41,586 nt of DNA from Fibrobacter sp. (GTDB taxonomy: Bacteria; Fibrobacterota; Fibrobacteria; Fibrobacterales; Fibrobacteraceae), in NCBI GenBank assembly GCA_017550445.1, contig JAFZOV010000021.1, forward strand, positions 1 to 41,586, in the 5' to 3' direction. Numbering within the stretch: the stretch's first letter is position 1; every line of letters starts with the position of its first letter. Positions 23,979-32,347 of this stretch are shown one piece after another. Position numbers and translations under genes: made by a program. The notes beneath the pieces were generated by a model that searched no databases, was not told where the DNA came from, and worked only from the letters and a program-made list of their open reading frames with translations.

Positions 23979-24080
23979 GTTTCCCATAAACACATCCAAC
24001 CAGGAGGACACCCTCGAGTGGGGGTGCCCTTCCTTTGGGAAAGAGCTCTGGTGGAGAACAGAGATCATAAGGAGTTAAAG

Positions 24081-26165
24081 ATGAGTGTAAAATTGGTGAA
24101 GGGATTAGGTGTCGCCATTGGGATGGCCGGCATCTGGAGCATGGTTTCTGCGTCGACAGTGAATGTCGATGTGACCGATGAACACCAGGTCATCCGTGGT
24201 TTCGGTGGCATGGTGCATAACCAGTGGCAGGGCGGTGGGGGCCTTTCTGAAGCCGATGCCAAGCTTGCCTTTGGTACGGGCGATGGCCAGATTGGCCTGA
24301 ATACGCTGCGTATTCCGGTGTATGCGAATTCTAGCGACTTCAATAAGGAAGTGCAGGCGGCAAAGTATGCGAAGGCTGTTGCCGGTGATGACTTTATTCT
24401 GTATGCAACGCCGTGGACTTCGCAGTATGCGGGCGCGAACCAGCACATCGCTGCGTCTAATTACCAGAAATATGTGGACCACTTGAACGAATTCACTGCA
24501 TACATGAAAAACCAGGGTGTTCCCCTGTATGCAATTTCTATCAGTAACGAACCGGACTGGTGCCACGAATGGGCTTGCTGGACTGCCGATGAAATCTATA
24601 GCTTTACTAAGAATTACGCCGATCAGATGCGCAAGAACGGCACCAAGGTGATTTCGACGGAATCGTTCGCTTATCAAAAGAACCTTTATGACAAAGTGCT
24701 GAACGATGCGAATGCCCTCAAGAACTGGGATATTCTCGGTGCGCACTTCTATGCAAGCGACAGGAACACTGCCGATAGCTGGTTCCAGTATTCTCTTGCA
24801 GACCAGAAGAAAGTGGAACGTTGGATGACGGAACACTATACTGAAAGTCAGGGTAGCGGTAACGACTGGCGTACGATTCGCAATACGGGTGACCAAGCGA
24901 ATCAGAACAAGCGCGATACCGTGAACGCTATGGATGTTGGTTATGAAATTCACCGTGCCATGGTGGTGGGTAACTTCAATCAGTATACCTGGTGGTATAT
25001 TCGTCGTTGCTACGGCCTGATTATGGAAAAGGACTTCGGCAACAAGCTTTCTATTCCGCAGAACGAAATCGGCAAGGTTTCCAAGCGCGGTTACGTGCTT
25101 TCCCAGTTCGCCCGCTTTGTCCGTCCGGGTGCAGTCCGCGTGGGTGCAACGGCAAAACCCGAAGCAAACCTTTTCGCTTCTGCCTACAAGAGTGCTGGTG
25201 GCGACTCCGTGATCGTGGTGCTCGTGAACCGTGACTACAAAAACGACAAGGAAGTGACTATCAAGGTGCAGGGCGCCGATGTTCAGACCTTCCACATGTA
25301 CACCACTAGCGAAACGAAGAATGCCAAGGACGAAGGCGAAGTCGAAGTCAAGAATGGCTCCGTGACGATTAAGATGACGTCTGGTGGTACTAATTTCAAG
25401 GACTGCATCGTGACTCTCGTGGGTGTTGGCACTCCTGCTGAACCTATTCCGCGCGAACCGTTCGGCGGCAAGGTTGCCGAAATTCCGGGCAAGATTGAAG
25501 CCGAAAACTTCGATGTTCCGGGTACGGGTAAGGAAAACAAGACTTACAGCGATGCTGATTCTGATAACCATTCTTGCACCGACGAAGGCAAGGAAGCTGA
25601 ATGCACTGATTACCGCGAAGGTACGGGTGTCGACATTTACAAGAAGGCAACCGGGTATGTTGTGGGCCATAACCAGGCTGGTGAATGGCTGGAATACACC
25701 GTGAACGTGAAGGCTGCCGGTGAATACACGATGACCGCTTCTGTCGCGACGAGTAATACCGATGCGGGCTTTACGCTTTCCGTGGATGGCGACGCCGTTG
25801 CTGAAGTTCCTGTTTCGGGAACGAGCTGGAATGATTTCAAGGATGTAACTGCCAAGGTGAAGCTCCCTGTCGGCGAACATATTCTCCGCTTGGAAGTGAC
25901 GGGCTCCTGGTTCGATATTGACTATATGAAATTCGAAGGCAATTGCGCCAATTGCGCTACAACGATTGCTGGTGTCCGTATGAATATGCCGACTGAAGCG
26001 GAAAACTACCGCATTTTCGACATGAACGGTAGCTACCTCGGTATGGTGCGTGCTACGGGTATGCAGGAACTCCGCAAGAATGCGGCTGGTCTTGTGCAGC
26101 GTGGCGGTGTTTATCTCGCCAAGTCTGTTGCCGGCAAGACCATGCGCCTGCAGGTGATCAAATAA
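24081..26165 (+). CDS. GH30 (subfamily 8-like) endoxylanase with CBM6 and FPm-1-type tail
   Basis: This is a 694-residue exported enzyme starting at the ATG at 24081, which has AAGGAG upstream and begins a signal peptide (MSVKLVKGLGVAIGMAGIWS). The (beta/alpha)8 barrel has the acid/base E157 in YAISISNEPDW and the nucleophile E251 in WMTEHYT. The opening GFGGMVHNQW and the LNTLRIPVY strand match GH30_8 endoxylanases, which often need a 4-O-methyl-glucuronic acid branch. A small beta-sandwich follows, then CBM6 at about 463-618 (IPGKIEAENFDVPG) and a Fibrobacter tail from about 625 (YRIFDMNGSYLGMVRATGM). No palindrome precedes it, so it may share the transcript of the second GH43. Confidence 0.92.
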   Translation: MSVKLVKGLGVAIGMAGIWSMVSASTVNVDVTDEHQVIRGFGGMVHNQWQGGGGLSEADAKLAFGTGDGQIGLNTLRIPVYANSSDFNKEVQAAKYAKAVAGDDFILYATPWTSQYAGANQHIAASNYQKYVDHLNEFTAYMKNQGVPLYAISISNEPDWCHEWACWTADEIYSFTKNYADQMRKNGTKVISTESFAYQKNLYDKVLNDANALKNWDILGAHFYASDRNTADSWFQYSLADQKKVERWMTEHYTESQGSGNDWRTIRNTGDQANQNKRDTVNAMDVGYEIHRAMVVGNFNQYTWWYIRRCYGLIMEKDFGNKLSIPQNEIGKVSKRGYVLSQFARFVRPGAVRVGATAKPEANLFASAYKSAGGDSVIVVLVNRDYKNDKEVTIKVQGADVQTFHMYTTSETKNAKDEGEVEVKNGSVTIKMTSGGTNFKDCIVTLVGVGTPAEPIPREPFGGKVAEIPGKIEAENFDVPGTGKENKTYSDADSDNHSCTDEGKEAECTDYREGTGVDIYKKATGYVVGHNQAGEWLEYTVNVKAAGEYTMTASVATSNTDAGFTLSVDGDAVAEVPVSGTSWNDFKDVTAKVKLPVGEHILRLEVTGSWFDIDYMKFEGNCANCATTIAGVRMNMPTEAENYRIFDMNGSYLGMVRATGMQELRKNAAGLVQRGGVYLAKSVAGKTMRLQVIK

Positions 26166-26182
26166 GTTAAAACTGTGGAGTG

Positions 26183-26212
26183 AGCCCGCATAAAAAGCGG
26201 GCTACTTTTATC
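26183..26212 (+). terminator. Terminator after the GH30 gene
   Basis: AGCCCGC (26183-26189) pairs with GCGGGCT (26197-26203) around an A-rich loop and is followed by a T-rich run. It separates the GH30 gene from the first esterase gene, which must then have its own promoter. Confidence 0.75.
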
Positions 26213-26275
26213 TTATTTTACGTATAAAAGTAAAAACAATTGTGTATTTTTGAACTATGCAAAAAGGAGTGGATT

Positions 26276-27832
26276 ATGGACTTTAAAAAAGTTTCTGGGG
26301 TGTTGACCCTCGCAGGCGGACTGATGATGCTTGCATCGGTTGCAAATGCGGCGCCGGACCCGAACTTTCACGTATATATCGCTTACGGCCAGTCCAACAT
26401 GGCGGGTGCCGGTGATATCCGCAAGGGCACCGACGACAAGGAACATCCGCGCTACAAGATGTTCGCGACTACCTCGTGCACGAAGTATCCTACGGTGGGC
26501 GAAATTTACCCGGCAGTGCCGCCGATGTTCCACTGCGGCGAAGGCCTTTCTGTGGCCGACTGGTTTGGCCGCTACTTGGCCGACAGCCTCCCGGACGTGA
26601 CTGTGGGCGTGATTCCCGTGGCCGTGGGCGGTACAAAGATTGAATTGTTCGACAAGGACAAGTACGCCTCCTACCTTTCTACTGCCGAAAGCTGGCTCGT
26701 GAATTGGGCCAAGGATTACGGCAGTGAAGGCAACGCGCATGCCCGTATCGTGGAAGTCGCGAAGAAGGCGCAGCAAGTTGGCGTCATCAAGGGCTTCATT
26801 TTCCATCAGGGCGAATCGGGGGCCATGAACGGCAACAACTGGCAGCAAGAAGTCAAGAAGACCCGTGACGATATTTTGAAGGCGTTGGACTTGAGTTCTG
26901 ACACGGTTCCGTTCCTTGCGGGCGGCCTGGAAGACCGCGCTGCGGGTGGCTGCTGCTGGAGCTTCACCGACAACAATATCAAGACGCTTCCGAACGTGAT
27001 GGACAATACCTACTTCGTCTCGTCCGAAGGACTCAAGGGCAACGGCAAGGATAGCTATCACTTCAGCAGCGAATCGTACCAGGAGTTCGGTCGCCGCTAT
27101 GCCGCAGAAATGCTCAAGCACATCAGCACGGTTCCCGTTGAACCCGAACCGCAGACCCCGTTTGGCGGCAAGGCTGCTGAAATTCCGGGCAAGATCGAGG
27201 CCGAAAACTTCGATGTTCCAGGCAAGGGCGCTGGCAACAACTCTTACTCTGTGAGCGGTTCGTGTGACGATACCTGGAATACGGAATATAGAAAGGACGA
27301 ATCTGTAAAGATTGGCGAAAAGAACGGCGGTCTCGTTCTCGGCTGCAATCCTACAGGAAATTCTTTCCAGTACACCATAAACGTTGCTGAAGCCGGAACG
27401 TTTGATATAAGTGCAACTGTTGCTGCAAATGGTAGTGGTGCATTGGTATTCAAGGTCGGCGACAAAGTTGTATCCGATACACTGAAATACACAGGAACTT
27501 CTTGGACCACTTTTGAACAAGCTGCTGGTTCCATTACGCTTGATAAGGGTGAACAGATACTTACGATGGAAGTTGCCCAGGGCTATATCGATATCGATTG
27601 GTTCCAGATTTCAAAAGACGGTACTATCTCAATTGGCCAAAACATGAAGTTGCAGAACAACACTCTTCAGGACTACCGCATTTTTGACATGAACGGCGGC
27701 TATATCGGCTTTGTTCGTGCTTTGGGAATGTCGGAACTCCGTTCCAAGGCGGCAAACCTTGTAAAGTGCGGTGGAGCCTATCTGGCAAGGTCCCAGGCTG
27801 GCGAAACCCTGCGTATTCAGGTAGCAAAGTAA
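26276..27832 (+). CDS. CE6 acetyl xylan esterase with CBM6 and FPm-1-type tail (first)
   Basis: This is a 518-residue exported esterase starting at the ATG at 26276 (Shine-Dalgarno AAAGGAG), signal to about residue 25. The SGNH-like CE6 fold has nucleophile S40 in AYGQSNMAG, H177/E180 in FHQGES and catalytic D259/H262 in GKDSYHF. It removes acetyl groups from xylan so that xylanases can act. A CBM6 (about 298-460, IPGKIEAENFDVPG) and a Fibrobacter tail (YRIFDMNGGYIGFVRALGM) complete it. The CBM6 part is less like the other copies. No copy of the cluster operator was found in front, so control may differ from its neighbours. Confidence 0.92.
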   Translation: MDFKKVSGVLTLAGGLMMLASVANAAPDPNFHVYIAYGQSNMAGAGDIRKGTDDKEHPRYKMFATTSCTKYPTVGEIYPAVPPMFHCGEGLSVADWFGRYLADSLPDVTVGVIPVAVGGTKIELFDKDKYASYLSTAESWLVNWAKDYGSEGNAHARIVEVAKKAQQVGVIKGFIFHQGESGAMNGNNWQQEVKKTRDDILKALDLSSDTVPFLAGGLEDRAAGGCCWSFTDNNIKTLPNVMDNTYFVSSEGLKGNGKDSYHFSSESYQEFGRRYAAEMLKHISTVPVEPEPQTPFGGKAAEIPGKIEAENFDVPGKGAGNNSYSVSGSCDDTWNTEYRKDESVKIGEKNGGLVLGCNPTGNSFQYTINVAEAGTFDISATVAANGSGALVFKVGDKVVSDTLKYTGTSWTTFEQAAGSITLDKGEQILTMEVAQGYIDIDWFQISKDGTISIGQNMKLQNNTLQDYRIFDMNGGYIGFVRALGMSELRSKAANLVKCGGAYLARSQAGETLRIQVAK

Positions 27833-27866
27833 ACCCTAAAAGCTAAAGTAAATTTTAATTAACAAG

Positions 27867-27890
27867 AACCCGCTTTTTGGGCGGGTTTTT
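27867..27890 (+). terminator. Terminator after the first CE6 gene
   Basis: AACCCGC (27867-27873) pairs with GCGGGTT (27881-27887) and runs into TTTTT. It lies 34 bases after the stop codon. Confidence 0.8.
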
Positions 27891-27913
27891 CGCTTATTTT
27901 GGCATAACTCCTA

Positions 27914-27979
27914 TTGACTATTTATCCATAAGTTTCGGCTTTTTTTACATAAAAAAGCCAGTTTTTTTGGATAACTTTA
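27914..27979 (+). promoter_or_regulatory. Hemicellulase operator and promoter 3
   Basis: TTGACTATTTATCCA (27914-27928) is a degenerate palindrome. Its reverse complement differs from the copy at 21608-21622 at one position. Its centre is 51 bp before TAACTTTA (27972-27979), and the -35 region is poor. A start near 27984 leaves room for the AAGGAG before the ATG at 28000. Confidence 0.6.
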
Positions 27980-27999
27980 AGGTACAAAAGGAGTGTGTT

Positions 28000-29661
28000 A
28001 TGGATCTCAAAAAAGTATCGGAATTTTTGACCCCGGCTTTGTGGCTGGTTGGCGGGCTGATGATGCTCGCGACAATCGCCAATGCGGCGCCGAACCCCAA
28101 TTTCCATATTTATATTGCTTATGGCCAGTCGAATATGGCCGGTAACGGTGAAATCGTCCCTTCTGTGGACCAGGCTAAGGATCCCAAGAATTTCTTGATG
28201 ATAGCCTCCCATACGGCAAATGCCAGCAGCCGTAGCGGCAGCACCACCCAGTCGATCAAGACTGGCGAATGGTATCCTGCAATTCCGCCGATGTTCCATC
28301 CTTTCGAAAACCTCTCCCCGGCGGACTACTTCGGCCGTGCCATGGTAGATTCCCTGCCGGGCGTTACCGTGGGTATTATCCCGGTGGCTATCGGTGCTGT
28401 AAGTATCAAGGCTTTCGACAAGGACCAGTACCAGGCTTACTTCAGCACTGCAGCAAGCTATATTCAGAACTGGGCTAAGGATTACGATTCCAACCCGTAC
28501 CAGAGAATTGTGGACTTGGGCAAAAAGGCTAAGGAAGTTGGCGTCATCAAGGGTGTTATTTTCCACCAGGGTGAAACCGATGGATCTGGCACCGAATGGC
28601 AGAACAATGTGTACAAGACCTACAAGGACATTATTAACGCCCTTGACTTGGACGAAAACGAAGTGCCTTTTGTAGCCGGCGAAATGATGAATGACCCCAC
28701 GGGTAACTCCAGCCAGGGTAGCTGCTGCAGCTCCAAGAACGGCGGTATTGCCCAGCTTAAGAGCAAGTTCAAGAAGTTTGGTTTGGCCTCTTCTCAGGGC
28801 TTGAAGGGTAACGGCAAGGACCCCTACCACTTTGGCCGTGATGGTGTGATTGAACTTGGCCGTCGTTATTGTTCCGAAATGCTCAAGCTGATTGACAAGA
28901 CTATTGACCCCAATGCTCCGGAAGTGAACTTGGTTGATCCGAGCCAGTCTACCGTTCCCGATGAACCGCCTGAGGAATATGGCCCGTATGGCGAAGGCCC
29001 TGCAAAGATTCCTGGCACTATTGAAGTCGAGGAATACAACAAGGGCGGTGCTGACAAGGCCTATTACGATTTGAGCAAGGGCAACGAAGGCGGCAAGTTC
29101 CGCAAGAACGATGTGGACATTTATCAGCCGAACATGGGCTTGGTCGTTGGCCACTGCCAGAAGGGCGAATGGCTCAAGTACACCGTGAATGTGGTGACCG
29201 ATGGCGAGTATGAAATTTCTGCACTCGTGGCTAGTGACAATACGACCGGTAGCTTTGTCCTCTATATGGATGACGAACGTATCGGTGACGAAATGGCAAG
29301 CGAAGGCAAAGGATTTACCACGTTCACCGAAGTGAGCGGCGGCAAGGCCACCCTGAAGGCTGGCAAACATGAACTCAAGCTCGAAATTACCAATGACTGG
29401 ATCGATATCGACAATATTGTATTCAAGGCTTCTTCTACGATGTCTGTTGCTCAGGGCTTGAACCTGATGACCGAAGCTGAAAGCAACTTCAACTTGTTCG
29501 ATATGCAGGGCAAGCATGTGGCGAGCTTCAAGGCTGCTAGCATGGAGGCGGCAGTCCGTATGGTCAAGGATGGCGTCAAGGGTATCCGTCAGGGAGTGTA
29601 TTTGGTTCGCTCTGCCGGCAAGATGGGCGTCAAGCAGAAGGTGGTGACCTATGAAAAGTAA
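28000..29661 (+). CDS. CE6 acetyl xylan esterase with CBM6 and FPm-1-type tail (second)
   Basis: This is a 553-residue exported esterase starting at the ATG at 28000, which is supported by AAGGAG, a signal peptide to about residue 29 and the upstream promoter. Upstream in-frame starts lie before the -10 and are rejected. Active-site residues are S44 in AYGQSNMAG, H189/E192 in FHQGET and D274/H277 in GKDPYHF. A divergent CBM6-like module spans about 335-477 (IPGTIEVEEYNKGG), followed by a Fibrobacter tail (FNLFDMQGKHVASFKAASM). The architecture matches the F. succinogenes FSUAxe6B type of CE6 enzyme, from which the tail module FPm-1 was named. It deacetylates xylan. Confidence 0.93.
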   Translation: MDLKKVSEFLTPALWLVGGLMMLATIANAAPNPNFHIYIAYGQSNMAGNGEIVPSVDQAKDPKNFLMIASHTANASSRSGSTTQSIKTGEWYPAIPPMFHPFENLSPADYFGRAMVDSLPGVTVGIIPVAIGAVSIKAFDKDQYQAYFSTAASYIQNWAKDYDSNPYQRIVDLGKKAKEVGVIKGVIFHQGETDGSGTEWQNNVYKTYKDIINALDLDENEVPFVAGEMMNDPTGNSSQGSCCSSKNGGIAQLKSKFKKFGLASSQGLKGNGKDPYHFGRDGVIELGRRYCSEMLKLIDKTIDPNAPEVNLVDPSQSTVPDEPPEEYGPYGEGPAKIPGTIEVEEYNKGGADKAYYDLSKGNEGGKFRKNDVDIYQPNMGLVVGHCQKGEWLKYTVNVVTDGEYEISALVASDNTTGSFVLYMDDERIGDEMASEGKGFTTFTEVSGGKATLKAGKHELKLEITNDWIDIDNIVFKASSTMSVAQGLNLMTEAESNFNLFDMQGKHVASFKAASMEAAVRMVKDGVKGIRQGVYLVRSAGKMGVKQKVVTYEK

Positions 29662-29734
29662 CGAAATTACGATTATTAAGCAGATTGCGTTCTTCTCGGT
29701 AGTCGTGGTCGTGCTTGGATTTCTGTACGGTTAA
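29651..29734 (+). CDS. Possible 27-residue single-helix membrane peptide
   Basis: An ATG inside the last codons of the CE6 gene opens a 27-codon frame that ends at TAA (29732-29734). The product has a short charged start (MKSNEITIIKQ), then a continuous hydrophobic segment IAFFSVVVVVLGFLYG long enough to cross a membrane. It overlaps the esterase stop by 11 bases, so translation could be coupled. AGGTGG lies upstream at moderate spacing. It is too short for normal gene callers. Chance is possible, but the clean lysine-then-hydrophobic layout and position before the terminator favour a real small protein. The role is unknown. Confidence 0.4.
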   Translation: MKSNEITIIKQIAFFSVVVVVLGFLYG

Positions 29735-29759
29735 AATTTAAACTCTCTCTCCTTGTTTT

Positions 29760-29786
29760 GCACCCCTGGATCAGGGGTGCTTTTTT
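29760..29786 (+). terminator. Terminator after the second CE6 gene
   Basis: GCACCCCTG (29760-29768) and CAGGGGTGC (29772-29780) form a perfect 9-bp stem with a three-base loop and are followed by six Ts. It is the strongest terminator in the cluster. Confidence 0.9.
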
Positions 29787-29807
29787 GTGCTTTGATTGGC
29801 AGCCTTC

Positions 29808-29873
29808 TTGACAATTTGTCAAAAGAACTTGGGACCCATTGGGGCTTTTTTGCCCATTTTTAGGGTAATTTTA
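29808..29873 (+). promoter_or_regulatory. Hemicellulase operator and promoter 4
   Basis: TTGACAATTTGTCAA (29808-29822) is a perfect copy of the palindrome. Its centre is 51 bp before TAATTTTA (29866-29873). A short C/G-rich hairpin with a T-run lies between them and the -35 region is poor. It drives the third GH43 gene and perhaps GH27 beyond it. Confidence 0.75.
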
Positions 29874-29924
29874 AGATGAAGAATTATGCATGGGCGGTGG
29901 TGCGCCCTCAAAAGGAGTATAATC

Positions 29925-32246
29925 ATGGGATGGCTTAAAGGTTTGGGCATAGCCCTCGTCAGTTCCTGCGCCGTTTACGCAGCAACCGTCAACAATCCGA
30001 TTATGTATGTCGATAGCCCGGACCCTTCGATTGTCCGCGTTGACGATGCGTATTACATGGTAACGACCACGATGCATTTTGCGCCGGGTGTGCCTGTTTT
30101 CAAGAGCACCGATTTGGCCCAGTGGCGCACGGTGGGTTATGCCTACCAGACGCTCACCAATAACGACAACATGAACTTGAATGGCGGCAAGGATGCCTAC
30201 GGTAAGGGCTCGTGGGCTTCGAGCATTCGTTACCACAAGGGTAACTTCTACGTGCTGACGCCGTCTTACACCACCAACAAGACTCACCTTTACAAGACCG
30301 CCGACGTCGAAAACGGCCCGTGGTCCGAAGTGCAGCTCCCGTTCTATCACGACCCGTCGCTGTTCTTTGACGATGACGGTACCGTGTGGGTGTTCTACGG
30401 TTCTGGCGACCAGATTAGCTACGTGCAGCTCAATGACGATGCTAGTGGCGTGAAGGCCGGTGGCAAGAGCGGCAAAGTCGGCGGCGTAAGCGTGAACCAG
30501 GTGACCGGAACATCCAACTACTACGTGCAGCAGGAAGGCTCTCACATGGAAAAGGTGAACGGCGAATATTACCTGTTCACGATTTCTTGGCCGGCTGGCA
30601 AGAGCCGTAGCGAAATTGTTTACCGTTCCAAGAGCCTGCTCTCCGGATATACCGGAAAGTACTTCCTCTCTGATAACGGCGTTGCACAGGGCGGCATCTT
30701 TGATACTCCCGATGGCAAGTGGTATGCACTTTTGTTCCGCGATTCCGGCCCGGTAGGCCGTATGTCGCACTTGGTTCCGATGGAATGGAAGGACGGTTGG
30801 CCGGTTCCCACAAGCGGAAGCAAGGCTCCTTCGACGATTGACTTGCCCGAAACTCCGCTGCCGGGCTACGGCATGGTGACTAGCGACGATTTTGAAAATA
30901 GTGAACTTGCGCTCGAATGGCAGTTCAACCATAACCCCGACAACAAGAACTGGAGCCTCTCTGCAAATCCGGGTTATTACCGCATTACCACGAGTCGCAC
31001 CGATAGCCGCGTGGTGACTGCAAAGAATACTCTGACCCAGCGTTCCTTTGGTCCCAAGTGCTCTGGCCGTACGCTTGTCGATGGTACCGGCATGAAGGAT
31101 GGCGATATCGCTGGCCTTGTTGCCCTGCAAGATGACAAGGGCTTTGTTGCGCTTACTAAGGATGGCGGCAGCTACAAGGTGGTGATGTACACCGGAACCA
31201 AGGACGGCGAAAGCTTGAAGGAGTCTGCAGCTCTTTCGGATTCCAAGGTTTATCTGCGAATTGATTTCAATCTGCCGATTGACGGCGGTACCGCATACTT
31301 CTACTACAGCACCGATGGTACTACCTGGAAAAAGATCGGTAGCGATGTGAAGCTCAATTATGACCTGCACATGTTCGTGGGCGTGCGCTGGGGCCTCTTC
31401 AACTTTGCAACAAAGACTGCTGGAGGTTATGCAGACTTTGACTGGTTCAAGGTCGGTACCGACGTGAACGATGAAATTTACCTCGATGGTCCCGCTTCGG
31501 AACCTGTACCGCAGACTCCGTTCTGTGCTGCTGGCGAAAACTGCCCCGCATTTGCGATTCCGGGCAAGATCGAAGCCGAAGACTTCGACGTGCCGGGCAA
31601 GGGCAAGGATGGTTCCTCGTACTATGATGGCGATTCCGAAAATAAAGGTGATAGTGACTACCGTAAGGGCACGAGTGTTGACCTCTACAAGAAGGCGACC
31701 GGTGTCGTTGTGGGTTACAATAGCGAAGGTGACTGGCTCGAATACACTGTGAATGTGAAGGATGCTGGCGACTACACCATGTTTGCGTCGGTTGCAGCAG
31801 CAGGTTCTACCTCTAGCTTCAAACTCTCCTTGGACGGCAAGGACATTACCGAAGAAATTTCTGTGCCGGCGGCAACTTCCGGTGAAGACAACTACGATGA
31901 ATACAACTTGGTAAAGTCAAATGTGACGCTCCCCGCGGGCGAACATGTGCTGCGCTTCACGGTTGTTGGCTCTTGGCTCGATATTGACTACTTCACGTTC
32001 GTGAAGGGTAAAAATGCAACGGACCCGAACCCGGGACCGACTGGCATTGCGCATAAGGTGCGCTATGATATGCAGACTTCGCAGATTTATCGCGTGTACG
32101 GTTTGAACGGTACGTTTATGGGTGTAGTGGATGCCATGAACGTGTCCGATGCCCAGGCCAAGGTGCGCTCGATGGTTTCGGAGAAGGGCGTGTACATGCT
32201 TAAGGCGAAAAACGGGACTGCTCACCGCTTTATGGTGACGAAGTAA
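29925..32246 (+). CDS. GH43 beta-xylosidase-like enzyme with C2 domain, CBM6 and FPm-1-type tail
   Basis: This is a 773-residue exported enzyme. The ATG at 29925 (AAAGGAG upstream, signal to about residue 19) is chosen over an ATG 39 bases earlier. GH43 residues: D33 in DSPDPSIVR, D143 in YHDPSLF and E204 in QQEGSHM. The pattern HFAPGVPVFKSTDLAQW is typical of beta-xylosidase and arabinofuranosidase subfamilies. A beta-sandwich (GH43_C2-like, about 320-515) completes the active site in such enzymes. CBM6 spans about 541-695 (IPGKIEAEDFDVPG) and the Fibrobacter tail about 705-773 (YRVYGLNGTFMGVVDAMNV). The gene is in the group with a perfect copy of the cluster operator upstream. Confidence 0.93.
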   Translation: MGWLKGLGIALVSSCAVYAATVNNPIMYVDSPDPSIVRVDDAYYMVTTTMHFAPGVPVFKSTDLAQWRTVGYAYQTLTNNDNMNLNGGKDAYGKGSWASSIRYHKGNFYVLTPSYTTNKTHLYKTADVENGPWSEVQLPFYHDPSLFFDDDGTVWVFYGSGDQISYVQLNDDASGVKAGGKSGKVGGVSVNQVTGTSNYYVQQEGSHMEKVNGEYYLFTISWPAGKSRSEIVYRSKSLLSGYTGKYFLSDNGVAQGGIFDTPDGKWYALLFRDSGPVGRMSHLVPMEWKDGWPVPTSGSKAPSTIDLPETPLPGYGMVTSDDFENSELALEWQFNHNPDNKNWSLSANPGYYRITTSRTDSRVVTAKNTLTQRSFGPKCSGRTLVDGTGMKDGDIAGLVALQDDKGFVALTKDGGSYKVVMYTGTKDGESLKESAALSDSKVYLRIDFNLPIDGGTAYFYYSTDGTTWKKIGSDVKLNYDLHMFVGVRWGLFNFATKTAGGYADFDWFKVGTDVNDEIYLDGPASEPVPQTPFCAAGENCPAFAIPGKIEAEDFDVPGKGKDGSSYYDGDSENKGDSDYRKGTSVDLYKKATGVVVGYNSEGDWLEYTVNVKDAGDYTMFASVAAAGSTSSFKLSLDGKDITEEISVPAATSGEDNYDEYNLVKSNVTLPAGEHVLRFTVVGSWLDIDYFTFVKGKNATDPNPGPTGIAHKVRYDMQTSQIYRVYGLNGTFMGVVDAMNVSDAQAKVRSMVSEKGVYMLKAKNGTAHRFMVTK

Positions 32247-32272
32247 ATGGTGTAGAATGTGAAATGTGGAAT

Positions 32273-32328
32273 GTGTAATGATGAATTTGTAATTAGTCAT
32301 TACACACTACACATTGCGGCGTAGCCGC
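32273..32328 (+). repeat. Hairpins in the gap before the GH27 gene
   Basis: GTGTAATGA (32273-32281) pairs with TCATTACAC (32297-32305), and GCGGC-GTA-GCCGC (32316-32328) forms a second tight hairpin just before the Shine-Dalgarno (AAGGAG 32335-32340). The first looks like a small intergenic repeat. The second has no T-run and could shield or stabilise the mRNA. Confidence 0.5.
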
Positions 32329-32347
32329 TATTATAAGGAGTCATGAG

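Noticed and set aside
24105..25880. Long open frame of about 590 codons on the minus strand opposite the GH30 gene, with similar ones opposite other enzyme genes
   Set aside because: The enzyme frames have strong domain matches, signal peptides and ribosome sites. The opposite frames have none and arise from codon bias in GC-richer genes.
26187..26251. A cluster operator in front of the first CE6 gene
   Set aside because: The position 51 bp before the best -10 falls in the terminator of the GH30 gene and shows no palindrome of the right kind.
27877..27999. Long N-terminal extension of the second CE6 protein
   Set aside because: It would start inside the previous terminator and run through the operator and -10, and a good ribosome site and signal peptide lie at 28000.
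29808..29822. Reading TTGACA within the palindrome as a -35 box
   Set aside because: The nearest shared -10 is more than 40 bases downstream, far beyond normal spacing, and the match is symmetrical.
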